64,000 bases of DNA from Aralia elata (lineage: Eukaryota; Streptophyta; Magnoliopsida; Apiales; Araliaceae): assembly GCA_034770075.1 (NCBI GenBank), contig CM068380.1, positions 30,380,005 to 30,444,004 of the forward strand, in the 5' to 3' direction. The translations under genes and the position numbers were made by a program. The notes under the pieces were generated by a model. That model searched no databases. It saw only the letters and a program-made list of their open reading frames with translations, and had not been told where the DNA came from. Each line of letters starts with the position of its first letter. Positions within the stretch are counted from its first letter, which is position 1. Below, piece after piece: positions 30,837 to 43,148 of the stretch.

Positions 30837-32751
30837 AAACTTTATGCGAATTATTAATTGTTTTGATTCTGTATATACATTGATATGTGTTGAGAACAAT
30901 TTAATTGGGCATAATTGTTTGTGTAAAATTATTTTATTTATTTTATTTATTTATTTTTATTTATTTTGATTTTATTTATTTTTAATTAAGATAAAAGGTT
31001 TATTTTGAATTGGAATATAATTAAAATTAAAAGTTTTATTTGAACTTGGAATTGGATTCTACGTTAACTAGAATAAAAGAGTTTATTCACATATGGAATA
31101 GGATTCCATGTTTCCTAGAATAAAGGAGTTTATTCACATATGGAATAGGATTCCATGTTTCCTTAAAAAATAAAGATGTTTATTTTGATAAGGAATAGGA
31201 TTCAACATATTTTATTTTCTAACAATTTTAAGTTAAAAATAAAGGTGTTTATTTTAAACTTGAAATTGGTTTCCATATTAATTAAAATAAAGGAGTTTAT
31301 TTTGATTTGGAATTTGATTAAAAATAAAGGAGTTTATTTTTATTCAAAAAATTGGATAAATTAAAATAAAAGAGTTTATTTTGATTTGGAATATGATTAA
31401 AATAAAGAAGTTTATTTTAATTGAAATTGGATTTCATGATAACTAATTAGAGTTGGAATTAGATTCCATGATAACTAATTGGAGTTGAAATTGAATTTTA
31501 TACTAACTAATATTGCCCATTAAATGATATCAATGCATATATGGAATGATTTTATTATTCATGGGATGAATGTTATTTATTAATACATATGGAGATATGT
31601 ATGATAATAAATAGGGATTGATTATGGACTATTGACCAATGTGTGATTGGATTTATTTTAGTGGATGCTTGAATGTATGAGTTTTTATAAATGGGGTCTG
31701 CGTACCTCGTCTTCTCTAATTTTTTCTTAATGTAAATTCTATCTCCCTCCTATGTACTTCCTCTTGACTGCTGATCAAGGTTTCTATTTATTGTAAATAG
31801 TTTTTGTAATAGGACTAGTTAGAATTAATTTTGAAGAATTGAAGACAAAGGAGCAAGGAGCGCTTGAAGACCCGTTTGTAATGGAGCCCGGGTTTGAGTG
31901 TAATAGTTATATTTAAATTTAATTCTTGCACCCTAGGTTTGACCTTTTGGTTCACTTGGTGGCTCTAGTGAACCAAACTAGAATAAAAGTCCATAATCAA
32001 TCCGGGTAGAATATATTATTTTATATGTGCATGCTTACTATGTATATATTATATATTATATAACATGCTTCGCATGTTTAATAATATGACGCGTATTTTA
32101 TATATATATGTGCATGCGCGCTAAACAAGATGAGACAAATAATAACAAACCCCTCAAAGAAATTATATTAAGTCCTAAGCGTTCAAAGATATTTGGAATA
32201 TCGAACGTCGCCTTCTAGCATGGTAAAGCAATAGAGTATTAAATATTTAATATAAGTTTGTTGTGTCACACAAGGCAAGTATTAAATATTTAAGATGTTG
32301 CTTTATCACATTTAATGCTTATACATAGACTGAACGATGTTGTTTTGTTGTGTCACACAAGGACAGTGTTTTTCTTTCGAATATATGGAAGTGCTAGGTT
32401 GGACTTAACTTGGATAATTTTGATTCGGATGTGTCACACTTGATCAAAATAATCTAAGGGGCAAATTGAAAGGAGTTACATAGTGATGTAATTAACAATA
32501 GTTGTCTACCTATTTATTTATATATCGTTTGTTGTGTCACACAAGGTTATATACATTTGAAATGGGATCCTTATTCTCACTACCAAATCTTTAATTAGAT
32601 TTGCCGAACTGTATATTGAGGGTAATATAGTTTGATGAAAATAGTGGGAGATACCAATTTAAAATAAAGACCTAATTTATTTTGGTAATTAATTAAAATG
32701 AATGTATGCTAAAATGTTGTTAAATTACAAATTCATTTACAAAATTTTACG
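30837..32751 (+). other. C2 leader with 47-bp repeat (two units) and palindromes
   Basis: This is an AT-rich untranslated leader of 1.9 kb. Two 47-bp units lie at about 31068-31160. The motif TTGTGTCACACAA occurs at 32261-32273, 32348-32360 and 32532-32544. Length and motif order match C1 except for the two missing repeat units. Confidence 0.8.
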
Positions 32752-33640
32752 ATGTCTAATTCGCTATCACTGCGGAGCATATTAGATGCTAATTAACCGG
32801 ACCAAATTAAAAGGACTGGTTAAAGAATTTGAGAATAGTTCTCAAGGCTGAAAAGCTATCTTATGTCTTTAATATGCTTATCCCTGCAATGGTTGCAGAC
32901 AATGCCTCTGAGGAAGAGATTGCTACTTTTAGAAAGTGGCAAGATGATGCCCAGTTGGCTCAATGCATCATGCTCGCATCCATGAGTAACGAGCTTCAGC
33001 GTCAGCATGAAACTATGGATGCTCCTACTGTACTCCGGCACCTTCAAGGAGTTGAAGGGTGAGGAAAGTAGGACTATTAGATATCAGATATCTAAGGAGC
33101 TCTTCCGATCTAGAATGATCGATGGCACTACAGTATAGACAAATGTCCTAAAATGATCAATATGATTGAACAATTGGGACAACTGGGTTTTAATGGGTGG
33201 AGAGTTGATCCAAGATTTGATCTTGCAATCACTTCCGGACTCTTTCTCACAAATTGTTGTGAATTTCACATGAAAAAGCTATATGTCAGCCTGCCTGAGT
33301 TGCTTAAACATGTTGAGAACAGTAAAGAGTCAATTTCCAACCAAGAAAGACCAAGTCTTACTGGTAGATGATTCTTCCAGGAAGCGGAAGAGGGCCAAAG
33401 GATATTCTTAAAAGAAGAACAATTCAAAGAAGGTAAATGGAAAGGCAAAAATAAAGGACAATAAGAACAATACTGATGCAGATAGCAAAGGAGTTTGCTT
33501 TCACTGCAATAAGCCTGGATACTGGAAAGAAAACTGTAAGGAGAATCTTGCAGAGGGTAACCGGAAGAAGCTTAATGAAGCTTCGGTTACAGATATAGAT
33601 TTGTTCATGATTAAAATAAATTTTTCTATAAGTCAAGGTT
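32752..33640 (+). pseudogene. gag: C2 gag remnant
   Basis: It begins MSNSLSLRSILDAN, then a TAA in the same place as C1. The open core is at 32829-33062 (FRKWQDDAQLAQCIMLASM). The knuckle at about 33496 reads CFHCNKPGYWKENC: all three Cys are present, but His is replaced by Tyr as in C1. The frame breaks after LQGVEG as in C1. Confidence 0.85.
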
Positions 33641-36227
33641 CTACTTGGGTATTGGATACCGGCTGTAGTTCTCACGTATGCAATCCAATGCAGAGACTAA
33701 GCAGAAGTAGAAAGCTAAACAAAGTAGTAATCTTATGTGTTGGAATGGAGCAAAGGTTGCTACATTAACCATAGGAACTTATAGTTTAGCATTGCCTACC
33801 AGCAAGTTTATTAAGTTAATAAGTTGTTATTATGTTCCAGTTCTCTTTAGAAAGATTATTACTTCCGTTGTTGGACAAGGAAGGTTTTGGTATTATATTT
33901 AAGAACAATTGTTGTTCTATTTATAATGATAATGTTTTGTTTGAAACTGAAAGATCACTTGATAGACTTTGTAAACTTGACTTACATGAAAAATATTTTG
34001 CAAATTGAACAAACTAATAAAAGAAAAAAAGGAGATGGTCATTCAAAGAGTTGAATGTGTGTATTTGATGAAATACAAGTCTGAATCATTTGAAAGGTTC
34101 AAAGAATTCAGAAGTGAAACAAATTGACAAAGGATTAAGATTCTTTGATCAGATCGAGGAAGAAATACTTGTGCAATAAGTTTCTAGATCATCTCTAAAT
34201 GGTATTTTCTCATAATGGACACCTCCTGATACACAATAATTGATTGGTGTATCTATAAGGAGAAATTGTACCTTGTTGGACATGGTGCAGTCCATAATGA
34301 TTTTTACCGACACTCTAGTATCCATCTAGGGTTATGCCCTAGAAACGGCTGCATATCTACAAAATAAGGTAACCTTAAAAATCTGGCCCCAATACTCCAT
34401 AAAAGTTATGGATAGGGAGGATTCCTATTCTTAAGTATGTTAAGATAAGGGGTTGTCCAACTTATGTGAAAAGGTTTCAAAGATAAGTTTGGGACAAAAT
34501 CTGACAAGTGCAGATTTGTGGGATATCCTAAAGAAAGTTTAGGGTATTATTACTATAATCCTACACGCTGCCTTCTTAGATAAAGGTGTTTATCATCGAA
34601 GGAGCTAGTGGGAGGGTAATAGATCTTGAAAGAGTTCAAGAACCACAAAGCACTTTAGGTCGATCCGAGGAACCTGTAGATAGACCTATTGTACCACAAC
34701 GGAATCGTAAATCTGGAAGAGTACCGAAGATACCTGGGAGTTATGGATTCATCATAGAGGATGATGATGAGGTACGCATCATAGAGGATGATGATCCAGT
34801 TATATATGATAAGGCTATGAGTATAAGATACTCAGAGAAATGGTAGATGACCATGAAATCCGAAATGGACTCCATGTATAAGAACCAAGTATAGACTCTG
34901 GTTACTCCACATAAGGGCTTAGTGCCTAGAGTGTGAATATGGGTCTTTTAAGAGAAAGACTGGGGCAAATGGCAAGGTGGAGACCTATAAGACCAGACCT
35001 GTTTAAAAGGTTTTTCAAGTGAAGGAGTTGACTGTGATAAAACCTTATTACCGGGTAATGCTCAAGTCCATTTGGATTTTACTTGCGATTGCAGCTTATT
35101 ACGAAATCTGGCAAAATGGATGTGGAAACGTCCTTCCTCAATGAAGACTTGAGGAGAATGTATGTATGATACGGCCAGAGGAATTTGTTTCAAAGGTTGA
35201 AGCAAATCGTGTTTTAAGCTACAATGATCCATTGATGGATTGAAGCAAGCTTCTCAAAGATGGAACATTCATTTTGATGAGACAATCAAAAGAGTTTGAT
35301 TTTATCAAAAACGGGAATGAACCTAGTGTATACAAAAGGGTCAGTGGGAGCGCTGTGACATTCTTGGTATTATATGTTGATATACTACTGACAAGGAATA
35401 ACACACCAATGCTACAATCAGTAAAGATAAAATTGTCTAAACATTCCTCCATGAATGACTTGGGAGGAGCATCCTATAAATTGGGGATATAAGTCTATAT
35501 AGATAGATTTAAAAGGATGTTCGGCTTGACTCAAGGAACGTATATTCATTTGATGCTAAAGGTGTTTAGCATGGCAAACTCCAAGAGAGGTCTCATGATG
35601 ATGAGCCATGGAGTGTATCTCTCTAAAATTGTCCCCAATTGAAAGAGAGATCGCATGAGTTACTATCATGTATGCAATGAATATACAAGGCTTGATGTTC
35701 ATTAGTCATATTCTGGAGAAGATCACTGTAAGACAGTGATAAACACCTTTAAGTACTTAACCGGTACTGAAAATGTGATCATGATTCATGGTGGGTCTGA
35801 ATTAAAACTAGAGGGCTAAACAGACTCAAGTTTTTCAGACTGACCAAGACGATAACAAATCCACTTTATGGTAAATCGTTACCTTGAAAGGTGGTGCAGT
35901 GAATTGGAAAGGTTCCAAACAGCAAAAAGTTGTTGGTTTAGTGACAAAGACAAAGTATATAGCTGTAAATGAAGCTGCAAGTTGATTGTTTGGATGAAAA
36001 GTTCATTACAGAACTAGGAATAGTTCCTAAGTCTCATCTTGGATTCAAACATGTGTTGCGGCACTTTCATTTGATTAGTGGAATCATTGAAAGAGAAGAA
36101 GTCACTATAGAGATAGTGGACTCTCAAGAACAACATTGCATATCCATTTACTGAAGCTTTATCCAAACAGCAGGATGATCGTCACTTAGAGAAGAAGGGT
36201 ATTAGATACCATGACGATTGGCTTTAG
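33641..36227 (+). pseudogene. pol: C2 pol remnant (protease to RNase H)
   Basis: The protease shows WVLDTG followed by CSSHV, with the triad intact. The zinc-binding and first-Asp parts of integrase are missing at the same place as in C1. Later integrase pieces, the acidic linker (34586-34846), RT (TFLVLYVDILL, with one catalytic Asp codon lost) and RNase H (35969-36154 and nearby) follow, ending GIRYHDDWL and TAG at 36225. Some codons broken in C1 are still open here. Confidence 0.85.
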
Positions 36228-38048
36228 TGCAAGTGGGAGATTGAAAGTAGTATGCACACAAGCCAATCATATTTGATATGATGTAGCATATACTTTGTAA
36301 TCTTATTCGTTTGTAAAAGACATTTTATATTATCTACATAGTGCTGTTATATTAAATGTGATAAACCCATAGTTTTGAGCAATGCTTTTAGAATCATGAT
36401 GGTGATCATGCTAATGAGATCTAAATTCTAGATAGCTCAAAAACTAAAATCGTTCCTAATCGATGGATTACTAAAAAGGGGATTAGTGAATCCGGATAGA
36501 TTAGTCCATACGTTGCTTACTCTTATGAAGAGGATGATTGATCTCATAATCATTTGTGTGGAGACACTAAAGCAAGTATGTAGGTGCTTATTAGAGAATA
36601 AGTTCACTGAACGTGGCTCACTAAGGAATACCTAATGGAGTTTTACTCGCCTGTCAATAGAAATTCCTCTAGTGATAGTAGTACAAGTGATCCTTGGACT
36701 TGAGATCATCATAGTATCTTGTGTATGATGAGTTATACTTTGACATGTCCCTTAAGACCCTTAGGGTATATCAAAGGGTATGATTGGGTATAATAAGTTA
36801 TACATGGAGATAGGTGAATGATCAACAAAGAATCTACCACTTCTAGTAAAAGGAATGAATGTCCTATGTGATTCGATAAATGACGACTCAGAAGTCTTTG
36901 GCCAAAGCAGAATGAAATTAGAAAGGAGTTTCTAATTTGCATTATCAGAGTTGTGCATTTGAGAATCAAAATACATATAATTAAATAAATAAGACTTGAC
37001 AGTAATTCCATGTCTTATATTTAATTGGGACATTGTATGGTAGAAGGATTGAATTGTATGGTAACTATTCGCTGAAAGGTTCTTTTGTGATTAATGTTCA
37101 AATCTATATTATCTTGAAAGTCGTTGATCGCTAAGGGGGCTTACCCTTATTGTAGAATAAATATTATTTATTTAAATGAATTAAATAGTTTAATTTATTT
37201 ATTTAAATAATATTAGAATTGTTCTAATTGATTTATTCACATCCGGTTTAATATGGAGAACCTAAAGGGTCACACCGCAAAAGAAAAATATTTATTTAAG
37301 AAGTAAATGGCATAATTGTAATAATAAGTTAAGTGTATTTAATTTAATCTATGGAGATAGAATAAATTAAATAACTTAATATTTATTATTTAATATTTTG
37401 GAAATATTAAATATAAATTAATAAGAGGAGTCTTATTATTATTATTACTATTACTATTATTTAATTCCTAATAGGGATTGAGAATTAATTAATAGAAGTA
37501 CTCTCTCATGAATTCCTAATTGGATTAGGAGTTCAGTTAATTAAAGGAGTTTAATTAAAATAAAAACCCTAATCCTAAATAGTTTAGGAGGGTTCCCTAT
37601 ATCTATAAATAAGAGGAATCTTATCATGATTTGGGGTTAGACAATTTACACACTCTTCCATGAGAATTGGAGAGAGAGAGTACTTGCAATTTCTATAGAG
37701 ATAGAAACTAGGGTTTTGCCAACACCCATCTTCTTGAATAACTATTATTCCTTGGTGGATCACCTCTAGAGGCCAAACACTTGGGTGACTAACGTTGATC
37801 AAAGGAAGGAATCTCATTGGTGAAATTCAAGGGGAACACGAAGGAATTGGAGGTGAACTTGTACATGAGGAAGCACGGTTCTACGAGGGTATAATTTCTT
37901 AATCTCTATCTCTTTCGTTTAATTAATAATTGAGCACATGGATGATCATGGTGATGGTTTGTATGAAAAATTTTAAAATTCGTTTTATTGCGCTTCCGCA
38001 CTATTTATGTAATTTGATTGCATATTCGCGCTATGTACAAACCTAACA
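36228..38048 (+). repeat. C2 polypurine tract and 3' LTR
   Basis: TGCAAGTGGGAGAT precedes TGAAAGTAG at 36242. The LTR runs 1807 bp to CCTAACA, followed by TGTGA. TATA box at 37604-37611. Confidence 0.94.
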
Positions 38049-38086
38049 TGTGAGTCAAGTTCGAAGTTTCCATGGACTGTCTAGTT
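38049..38086 (+). pseudogene. End of G1 and junction with G2
   Basis: After the TGTGA duplication the G1 frame continues as SQVRSFHGL, then stops matching at about 38084. From TTCGAATA onward the sequence is the minus-strand integrase start of G2. Both partners could share the few bases TTCG, so this is a rearrangement joint with microhomology. Confidence 0.75.
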
Positions 38087-38929
38087 CGAATATGTCGTGC
38101 TATGCGCCTCGTGCAAAATTTCCCCTCTTAGTTCAATAATAGCTAACACCCACACTCGATTTTCAAATCTCAAAATACCGTCCTTATCCATTCGGAATTT
38201 TTCTTCCTCACTTTTCGCTATCTGTTTCTTTATCTTCTCGCACTCCTCATCCTTCTCGTGTGCTTCCTTTATTCGATCCAATAACATTGGATGAGCTTCC
38301 ATTACAAACAACTTTTTTTTGGTTTGTCTTGGTTCCTTTATCTCTATTTCCAGTTTCTCCAATTCTCTCATTAACTCCTCCTGAGTTGTTAACGTAGACA
38401 ATTTCTCCCTTCCTTTCCAGCTCAGTGCGTCAGCTACTACGGTGGCTTTTCCTGGGTGATAAAGAATTTCGCAGTCGTAATCCTTGATTAATTACAACCA
38501 CCTCCTTTGTCTCATATTTAACTCCTTTTGCGTGAAGATATATTTCAGACTTTTGTGGTCCGTATATACCTCACATTTTTCTCTGTACAGGTAGTGCCTC
38601 CAAATTTTTAACGCAAAAACTACTGCCGCTAGCTCCAAGTCATGGGTAGGGTATCATTTTTCATAATCCTTAATTGTCGTGACGCATACACAATGACCTT
38701 GTCGTGTTATATAAGCACATAACCAAGACCTCTATGTGACGCATGACTATACATCACAAATCCTCCCGTACCATCTGGTAAAGATAATATAGGTGCCTTG
38801 CTTAACCTCTTCTTCAATTCTTGGAAACTTTCTTCGCATTTGTCCGTCCATATGAATTTCACCGTCTTTCTCGTTAAGGTTGGTCAACGGAGTCGTTATC
38901 TTAGAAAAATCTTGGATAAATCTTCGATA
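38087..38929 (-). pseudogene. G2 RNase H and integrase start
   Basis: The open frame 38081-38401 begins STLTTQEELMRELEKLEIEI, the linker between RNase H and integrase in this family, and ends ILHEAHSTTYS, the first His-containing helix of integrase. Upstream (38402-38929) the RNase H segments are readable in pieces, with stops. The zinc site and catalytic core of integrase are gone. Confidence 0.82.
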
Positions 38930-39518
38930 TTACCCAGCTAACCCTAGAAAACTTCTTACTTTCGTCGGCGTCCTTGGTTGGTCACAACCACTAACAGCCT
39001 CCACCTTCGCAGGGTCCACTGAAATCCCATTCTTATCGATTACATATCCTGAGAACTGAACCTTCTCCATCCGGAATTCACACTTGGAAAATTTTGCGTA
39101 CATCTTCTCCTTCCTTAATGCCTCCAACACTGTCTTCAAATGTTCCGCTTGCTCTGCTTTGGTCTTTGAGTAGATCAGAATGTCGTACCATAAACTTATC
39201 TAAGTATGGCTGGAAAACTCGATTCATCAAGTCCATGAATGCTGGTGGAGCGTTGGTCAAACCGAACGACATCACCAAAAATTCGTAATGCCCATATCCG
39301 GTTTGAAATGCCGTCTTCGGAATGTCTTCCTCCCGTACCTTCAGTTGATGATAACCTGTTCGTAGATCTATATTTGAAAAATACTTCGCTCCCTTCAACT
39401 GATCGAAAAGGTCGTCTATCCTTGGTAACGGATATCTATTCTTGATCGTTACTTTGTTCAAATCTCGATAGTCGATACAAAGCCTCATCGATCCGTCCTT
39501 CTTTTTGACAAATAACAC
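38930..39518 (-). pseudogene. G2 reverse transcriptase
   Basis: The frame at 39078-39518 holds LFVKKKDGSMRLCIDYRDLN, FSNIDLRTGYHQLKV with motif A Asp present, and FGLTNAPPAFMDLMN. A frameshift falls just at the active site: the frame reads FMVRHSDLL where FIDDIL is expected. The reading resumes at 39139 with ALRKEKMYAKFSKCEF and YVIDKNGISVDPAKVEA. Confidence 0.88.
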
Positions 39519-40171
39519 CAGTGCTCCCTAAGGAGACACACTCGACCGAATATAACCCTTATCTAATAATTCCTACAATTGTATCATCAATTCCCTCATC
39601 TCCACCGGTGCCATACGATACGGAGCTTTTGAAATCGGTGTAATTCCCGGTGCTAAGTCTATTACGAATTCGATTTCTCTATATGGCGGAAGGCCAGGCA
39701 AATCATCTGAAAATACGTCTTGAAACTCTCTCACTACTGATATATTTTTCGCTTCTACTCCCTTCTTTAGAGTAACTACAATATAGGCTAAATAACCCAC
39801 ACATCCTTTCTTTAACAATTTCTTGGTATGCATCACCATAAGACAACACGACTGCCTAAGCGATGAGCTACCATAAAACACTACCTTAGACTGATTCGTA
39901 GTTTGAAGGTTCACACTTTTCTTCTGACAATCGATTATCGCAGCGTGGCCGGATAACCAATTCATTCATAATATCACGTCAAACTCTCCCAATCTTATCG
40001 GAATCAAGTCTACGTTTAGTTCGTGACCCCTAATGTTTGCAGAATAATTTCGGTAAACGAATTCTACGAAAATTACTTCCTTGTTTGCAATCTCTATGTT
40101 TCAAAGAATTTTCTAATCGTTCTTGGGGTAAATTCAAACGTCTAGAAAAATCAGACACAAAGGAACAGGTA
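39519..40171 (-). pseudogene. G2 protease C-terminal part and RT lead-in
   Basis: The open frame 39573-39965 contains WLSGHAAIIDCQKKSVNLQT, KVVFYGSSSLRQSCCLM, EFQDVFSDDLPGLPP and EIEFVIDLAPGITPISKAPY, the standard segment before RT in this family. Upstream pieces to 40171 continue the protease, with shifts, up to the solo LTR. Confidence 0.85.
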
Positions 40172-40176
40172 GCACC

Positions 40177-42213
40177 TGTAGACACCCAAATTTTGCACTT
40201 CATATACTAACCCTGACAGGAGGGTAAATTCGTCAAATGGACCGGCCTGCGAGAGCAAAAGATGGGAAAAGTACGGACGCTCGACGCCACCATGACAATT
40301 TGCAACCGAAATCGACGTGACAACAAGGCTATCCGAATTTGGCATTCCCGGAAGGTGTGGCACGCCTCCCAATGATTCCCGGACTGTAAAATACGAGCCT
40401 GTCAGCGAAAACCAGCGTCACAGCACGAAAATCGAGGCGTAGCACGAAAATTGAGAAAGTCAAGCCAGCCAGCCGCGGATTGATCTGCGGCCAAGTGAGT
40501 GCGCCAGCACGGAAACCAGGAAATCAGCACTATCAGCTGAGTGCGATGGGAGGTGGGCCAGCCAGCCTATTTCAGCTCATTTCCTCCTGCAGAAGAGACA
40601 GTGGCAGTTTTGGCGGAAGAAGAAGAAAAACAGCAGCAGTTTTAGCTCGAAAATAGAGAGAAATAGCAAAAAATTTTGCAACAATTGAGAGGAAAAGAGA
40701 GGAATTTTCCCTTGTTGTTGGATTCTATCAATACGTCTCATATTTCACTCAATACACAAGTTTCTACACAATTTTGGTATCATTTGCAATGTGAAAATCT
40801 CCTTATTTTTGCAACTTCTATCATGTCATTTGATTAAATTAAATTGTAATTTTCAAGAATATTGTTGAATAATCATGAATTAGGGATTATTGGTGAGGAT
40901 TCCATTGGAACAAAATTCTTACTAATAACCCGATGATATCCAATTGGTGAAATTTCTAGCTTGTTTATGGATATATATTAGGCGTAGTTTAATTTATTGT
41001 ATTTTTAGGATGTGTTAGGCACTCCACGTTGTTATTATTGTAGTATTCATTTTGTGAGCGTGTAGTAATCGTGGTTGTGAGCCTAGGAAAGCGAACCCGT
41101 GGTTCAAATCCGATGATGGACGTTTTGGTGTATGTAATAGATTCAAGATGCTTGTTTTGTAATGTGTAACTGTCGGGCCTTAAAACGACGCTAAGGCGAG
41201 AATCGGGTTTAAGGCCTCATATTAGTGGAATATGTGATTGTTGGCGTTCGGGGATATTTTGATGGCTTACATGCCCGTGAATAGCCCCGACGCATGTTTA
41301 TGTTTGATTAGATTTCGTGACACCAAAATGATTCCAAAGGATTAAACGATAAAGATCTTTTTCTAAAATCAATCAAAATAGGATATTAGCATCACGAGGC
41401 TAAAAATTTGGAAATGCTAATGAATGTCGATTCCTATTAAATGAGAAGGCCAAGGAAAATCATTTTCAAACATCATCAAAAATGGCTTTTATGAATGAAA
41501 TGAAATATTTTAGTAAACCTTTGTGCATAGGGTTAAAGATATCCTAGAAATTGCCCATCATTTTACGAAGGCAACGTATAGATCTCGATTCCTATTTTGA
41601 CGAAGGTTTAAAATTCTTGTTTTTGCCAAAACGACACCTAATAAAAAACCTCATAGTTTTTGACAATGAAAATCAAACCTTTTTCATGAAAAGAGGGAGC
41701 TTTCTCATATTAATAGAAACGACGTTCTGAAATATTCTCAAATTAAAGCACAACTTTCCCTAAAAATCCAAATGATTCTTTCATACAAACTCACCACAAC
41801 ATTCACATAAGCACACACACACACACACCTGCACATATACACATTTCATGAATTAAAGGATAGGACAGCATCAAGATTGCGGTAACCGTGTTTCACGGAA
41901 GTCGAGGGGTGCCTAACACCTTCCCCTCACTTAAGCAAGCCCCCGAACTCTATGAATCTCGATTCGCAGATTAATTAATTCGGAGTCACATATGAGCCAG
42001 CGATTTATAAAAAACGAAAACTCGGATGAGTTGGTACATCCATTTCAAATATACCAACTGGCGACTCTGATTAATTGGCTCATCATAAAAAGCGATCTTT
42101 TAAAAACCCCGTCGACATTAATGCCGACCTTTTCCAAAAAATCATATAATCAAGAGGCTAAAATTGGAAAAGACTAAAAAAGGACACGCGAAGCGAAAAA
42201 ACCGGCGTCGACA
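40177..42213 (+). mobile_element. Solo LTR of the O1 (Tat/Ogre-like) family
   Basis: 2037 bp, TGTAGACACC...GGCGTCGACA, flanked by GCACC (40172-40176 and 42214-42218). It is the reverse complement of 25097-27092 with moderate divergence. No internal region is present, so it arose by LTR-LTR recombination. It lies in the G2 protease, just after the D-S-G active-site codons. It contains a short (AC)n run at 41812-41828. Confidence 0.95.
41886..41928 (+). promoter_or_regulatory. Paired hairpins in the solo O1-type LTR
   Basis: CCGTG-TTT-CACGG (41886-41898) and GAGGGG...CCCCTC (41904-41928) are unchanged from the O1 LTRs although the sequence around them has diverged. Confidence 0.5.
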
Positions 42214-42722
42214 GCACCTGAATCAAATAATACATGAGCATTTATATTATTGATTGGTACAATACCTGACACCACGTCCCTTGCAACAACTGCGTCTTGG
42301 ATGGTCATGTTAAAAGTTCGGGCCGTCGAGCGGTTGGGTTGTGCTGGTCCACCTATCATCAGCTTGCTTTCCCCTTGATTGTCGCTTCCCCCGGTGTTCC
42401 TCTTCTTCGAGCAGTCCTTGATCTGGTGCTCAGTCGAGCCGCAACCAAAACATCGTCGGATTTTCTTCGGCTTTGTGTAGTGGGGTGCCATGTGCCCTTC
42501 CTGGCCGCAGTTGAAACAGACGTTGCGCCGTTTCCAACATTCTCCTTGATGATTCTTTCCACATTTTGGGCATACCTCAACTCTCTTCTTAAATTCTCCT
42601 TGATAACTTCCCGACTGGTTGCTTCGGTTGTTGTTGTTGTTATTGTTATCCCACCTTCTCTTTCCTAGGTTACTTCCCCCGCTACTACTTCCTCCACTGG
42701 TTTCTCCTCCAATGTTTTTGTT
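42214..42722 (-). pseudogene. gag: G2 nucleocapsid and protease N-terminal part
   Basis: On the coding strand, knuckles of the CX2CX4HX4C type are visible (for example RCFGCGSTEHQIKDC). After them comes ARTFNMTIQDAVVARDVVSG and the protease site NAHVLFDSGA, where the solo LTR cuts in. Frames at 42174-42491 and 42359-42580 overlap, so one shift separates the first knuckle from the last. Confidence 0.85.
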
Positions 42723-43148
42723 CTACTTTTCCTTGTTGTACTGACTTAGTGCTTCACTACCTCCCTCAGCAATTATCTCATTTTCCAATAGGGTGGCGAA
42801 CGAATCGATTTGAAGAACTGACACCTTGTTGAATAACCAAGGTTTTAGCCCTAACTCAAAGCGTCTAGCCTTCCTTTCTTCGGTGTCGACATAGTGTGTA
42901 GCAAATCGTGCGAGCTCGTTAAATCTTGCTGCATACTGAGCTACCGTCATTTTGCCTTGCTTCAGTTCCAAAAATTTAACCTCCATCTTATTCTTCATGC
43001 TTTTCGGGAAGTAATTCTCGAAGAACAGAGTGGTAAACCTATCCCAAGCTATCACTCCTTCACCTGCTCTCTGTTGATTGGCTTCCCACCAGTAGTTCAC
43101 TTCACCCTTCATCATATAAGTAGCGAATATCGTCTTCTGATCTTGTAA
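42723..43148 (-). pseudogene. gag: G2 gag capsid fragment
   Basis: It contains IFATYMMKGEVNYWWEA, FFENYFPKSMKNKMEVKFLEL and ARFNELARFATHYVDTEE, the retrotransposon gag domain. The N-terminal part is missing: the frame runs into the G3 LTR at 43148, so the initial residues of the computed frame (MEFKNS) are LTR sequence, not gag. Confidence 0.88.

Larger units (their letters stand above)
29019..38048 (+). mobile_element. Ty1/copia element C2
   Basis: 9.03 kb, flanked by TGTGA (29014-29018 and 38049-38053). 5' LTR 29019-30821, 3' LTR 36242-38048. Inside it has the same order and the same defects as C1. Both LTRs are complete and nearly identical to each other. It is inserted in codons of the G1 RT. 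Confidence 0.95.
38085..43148 (-). mobile_element. Tekay-like gypsy element G2, truncated at both ends
   Basis: In coding order it has: part of gag, zinc knuckles, protease (split by a solo O1 LTR at 40177-42213), RT, RNase H, and the start of integrase. The 5' end is cut by the LTR of G3 at 43148/43149 and the 3' end stops at 38085. Both LTRs are absent. Protein segments are close to those of G3 and G4, so it belongs to the same family group. Confidence 0.9.
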
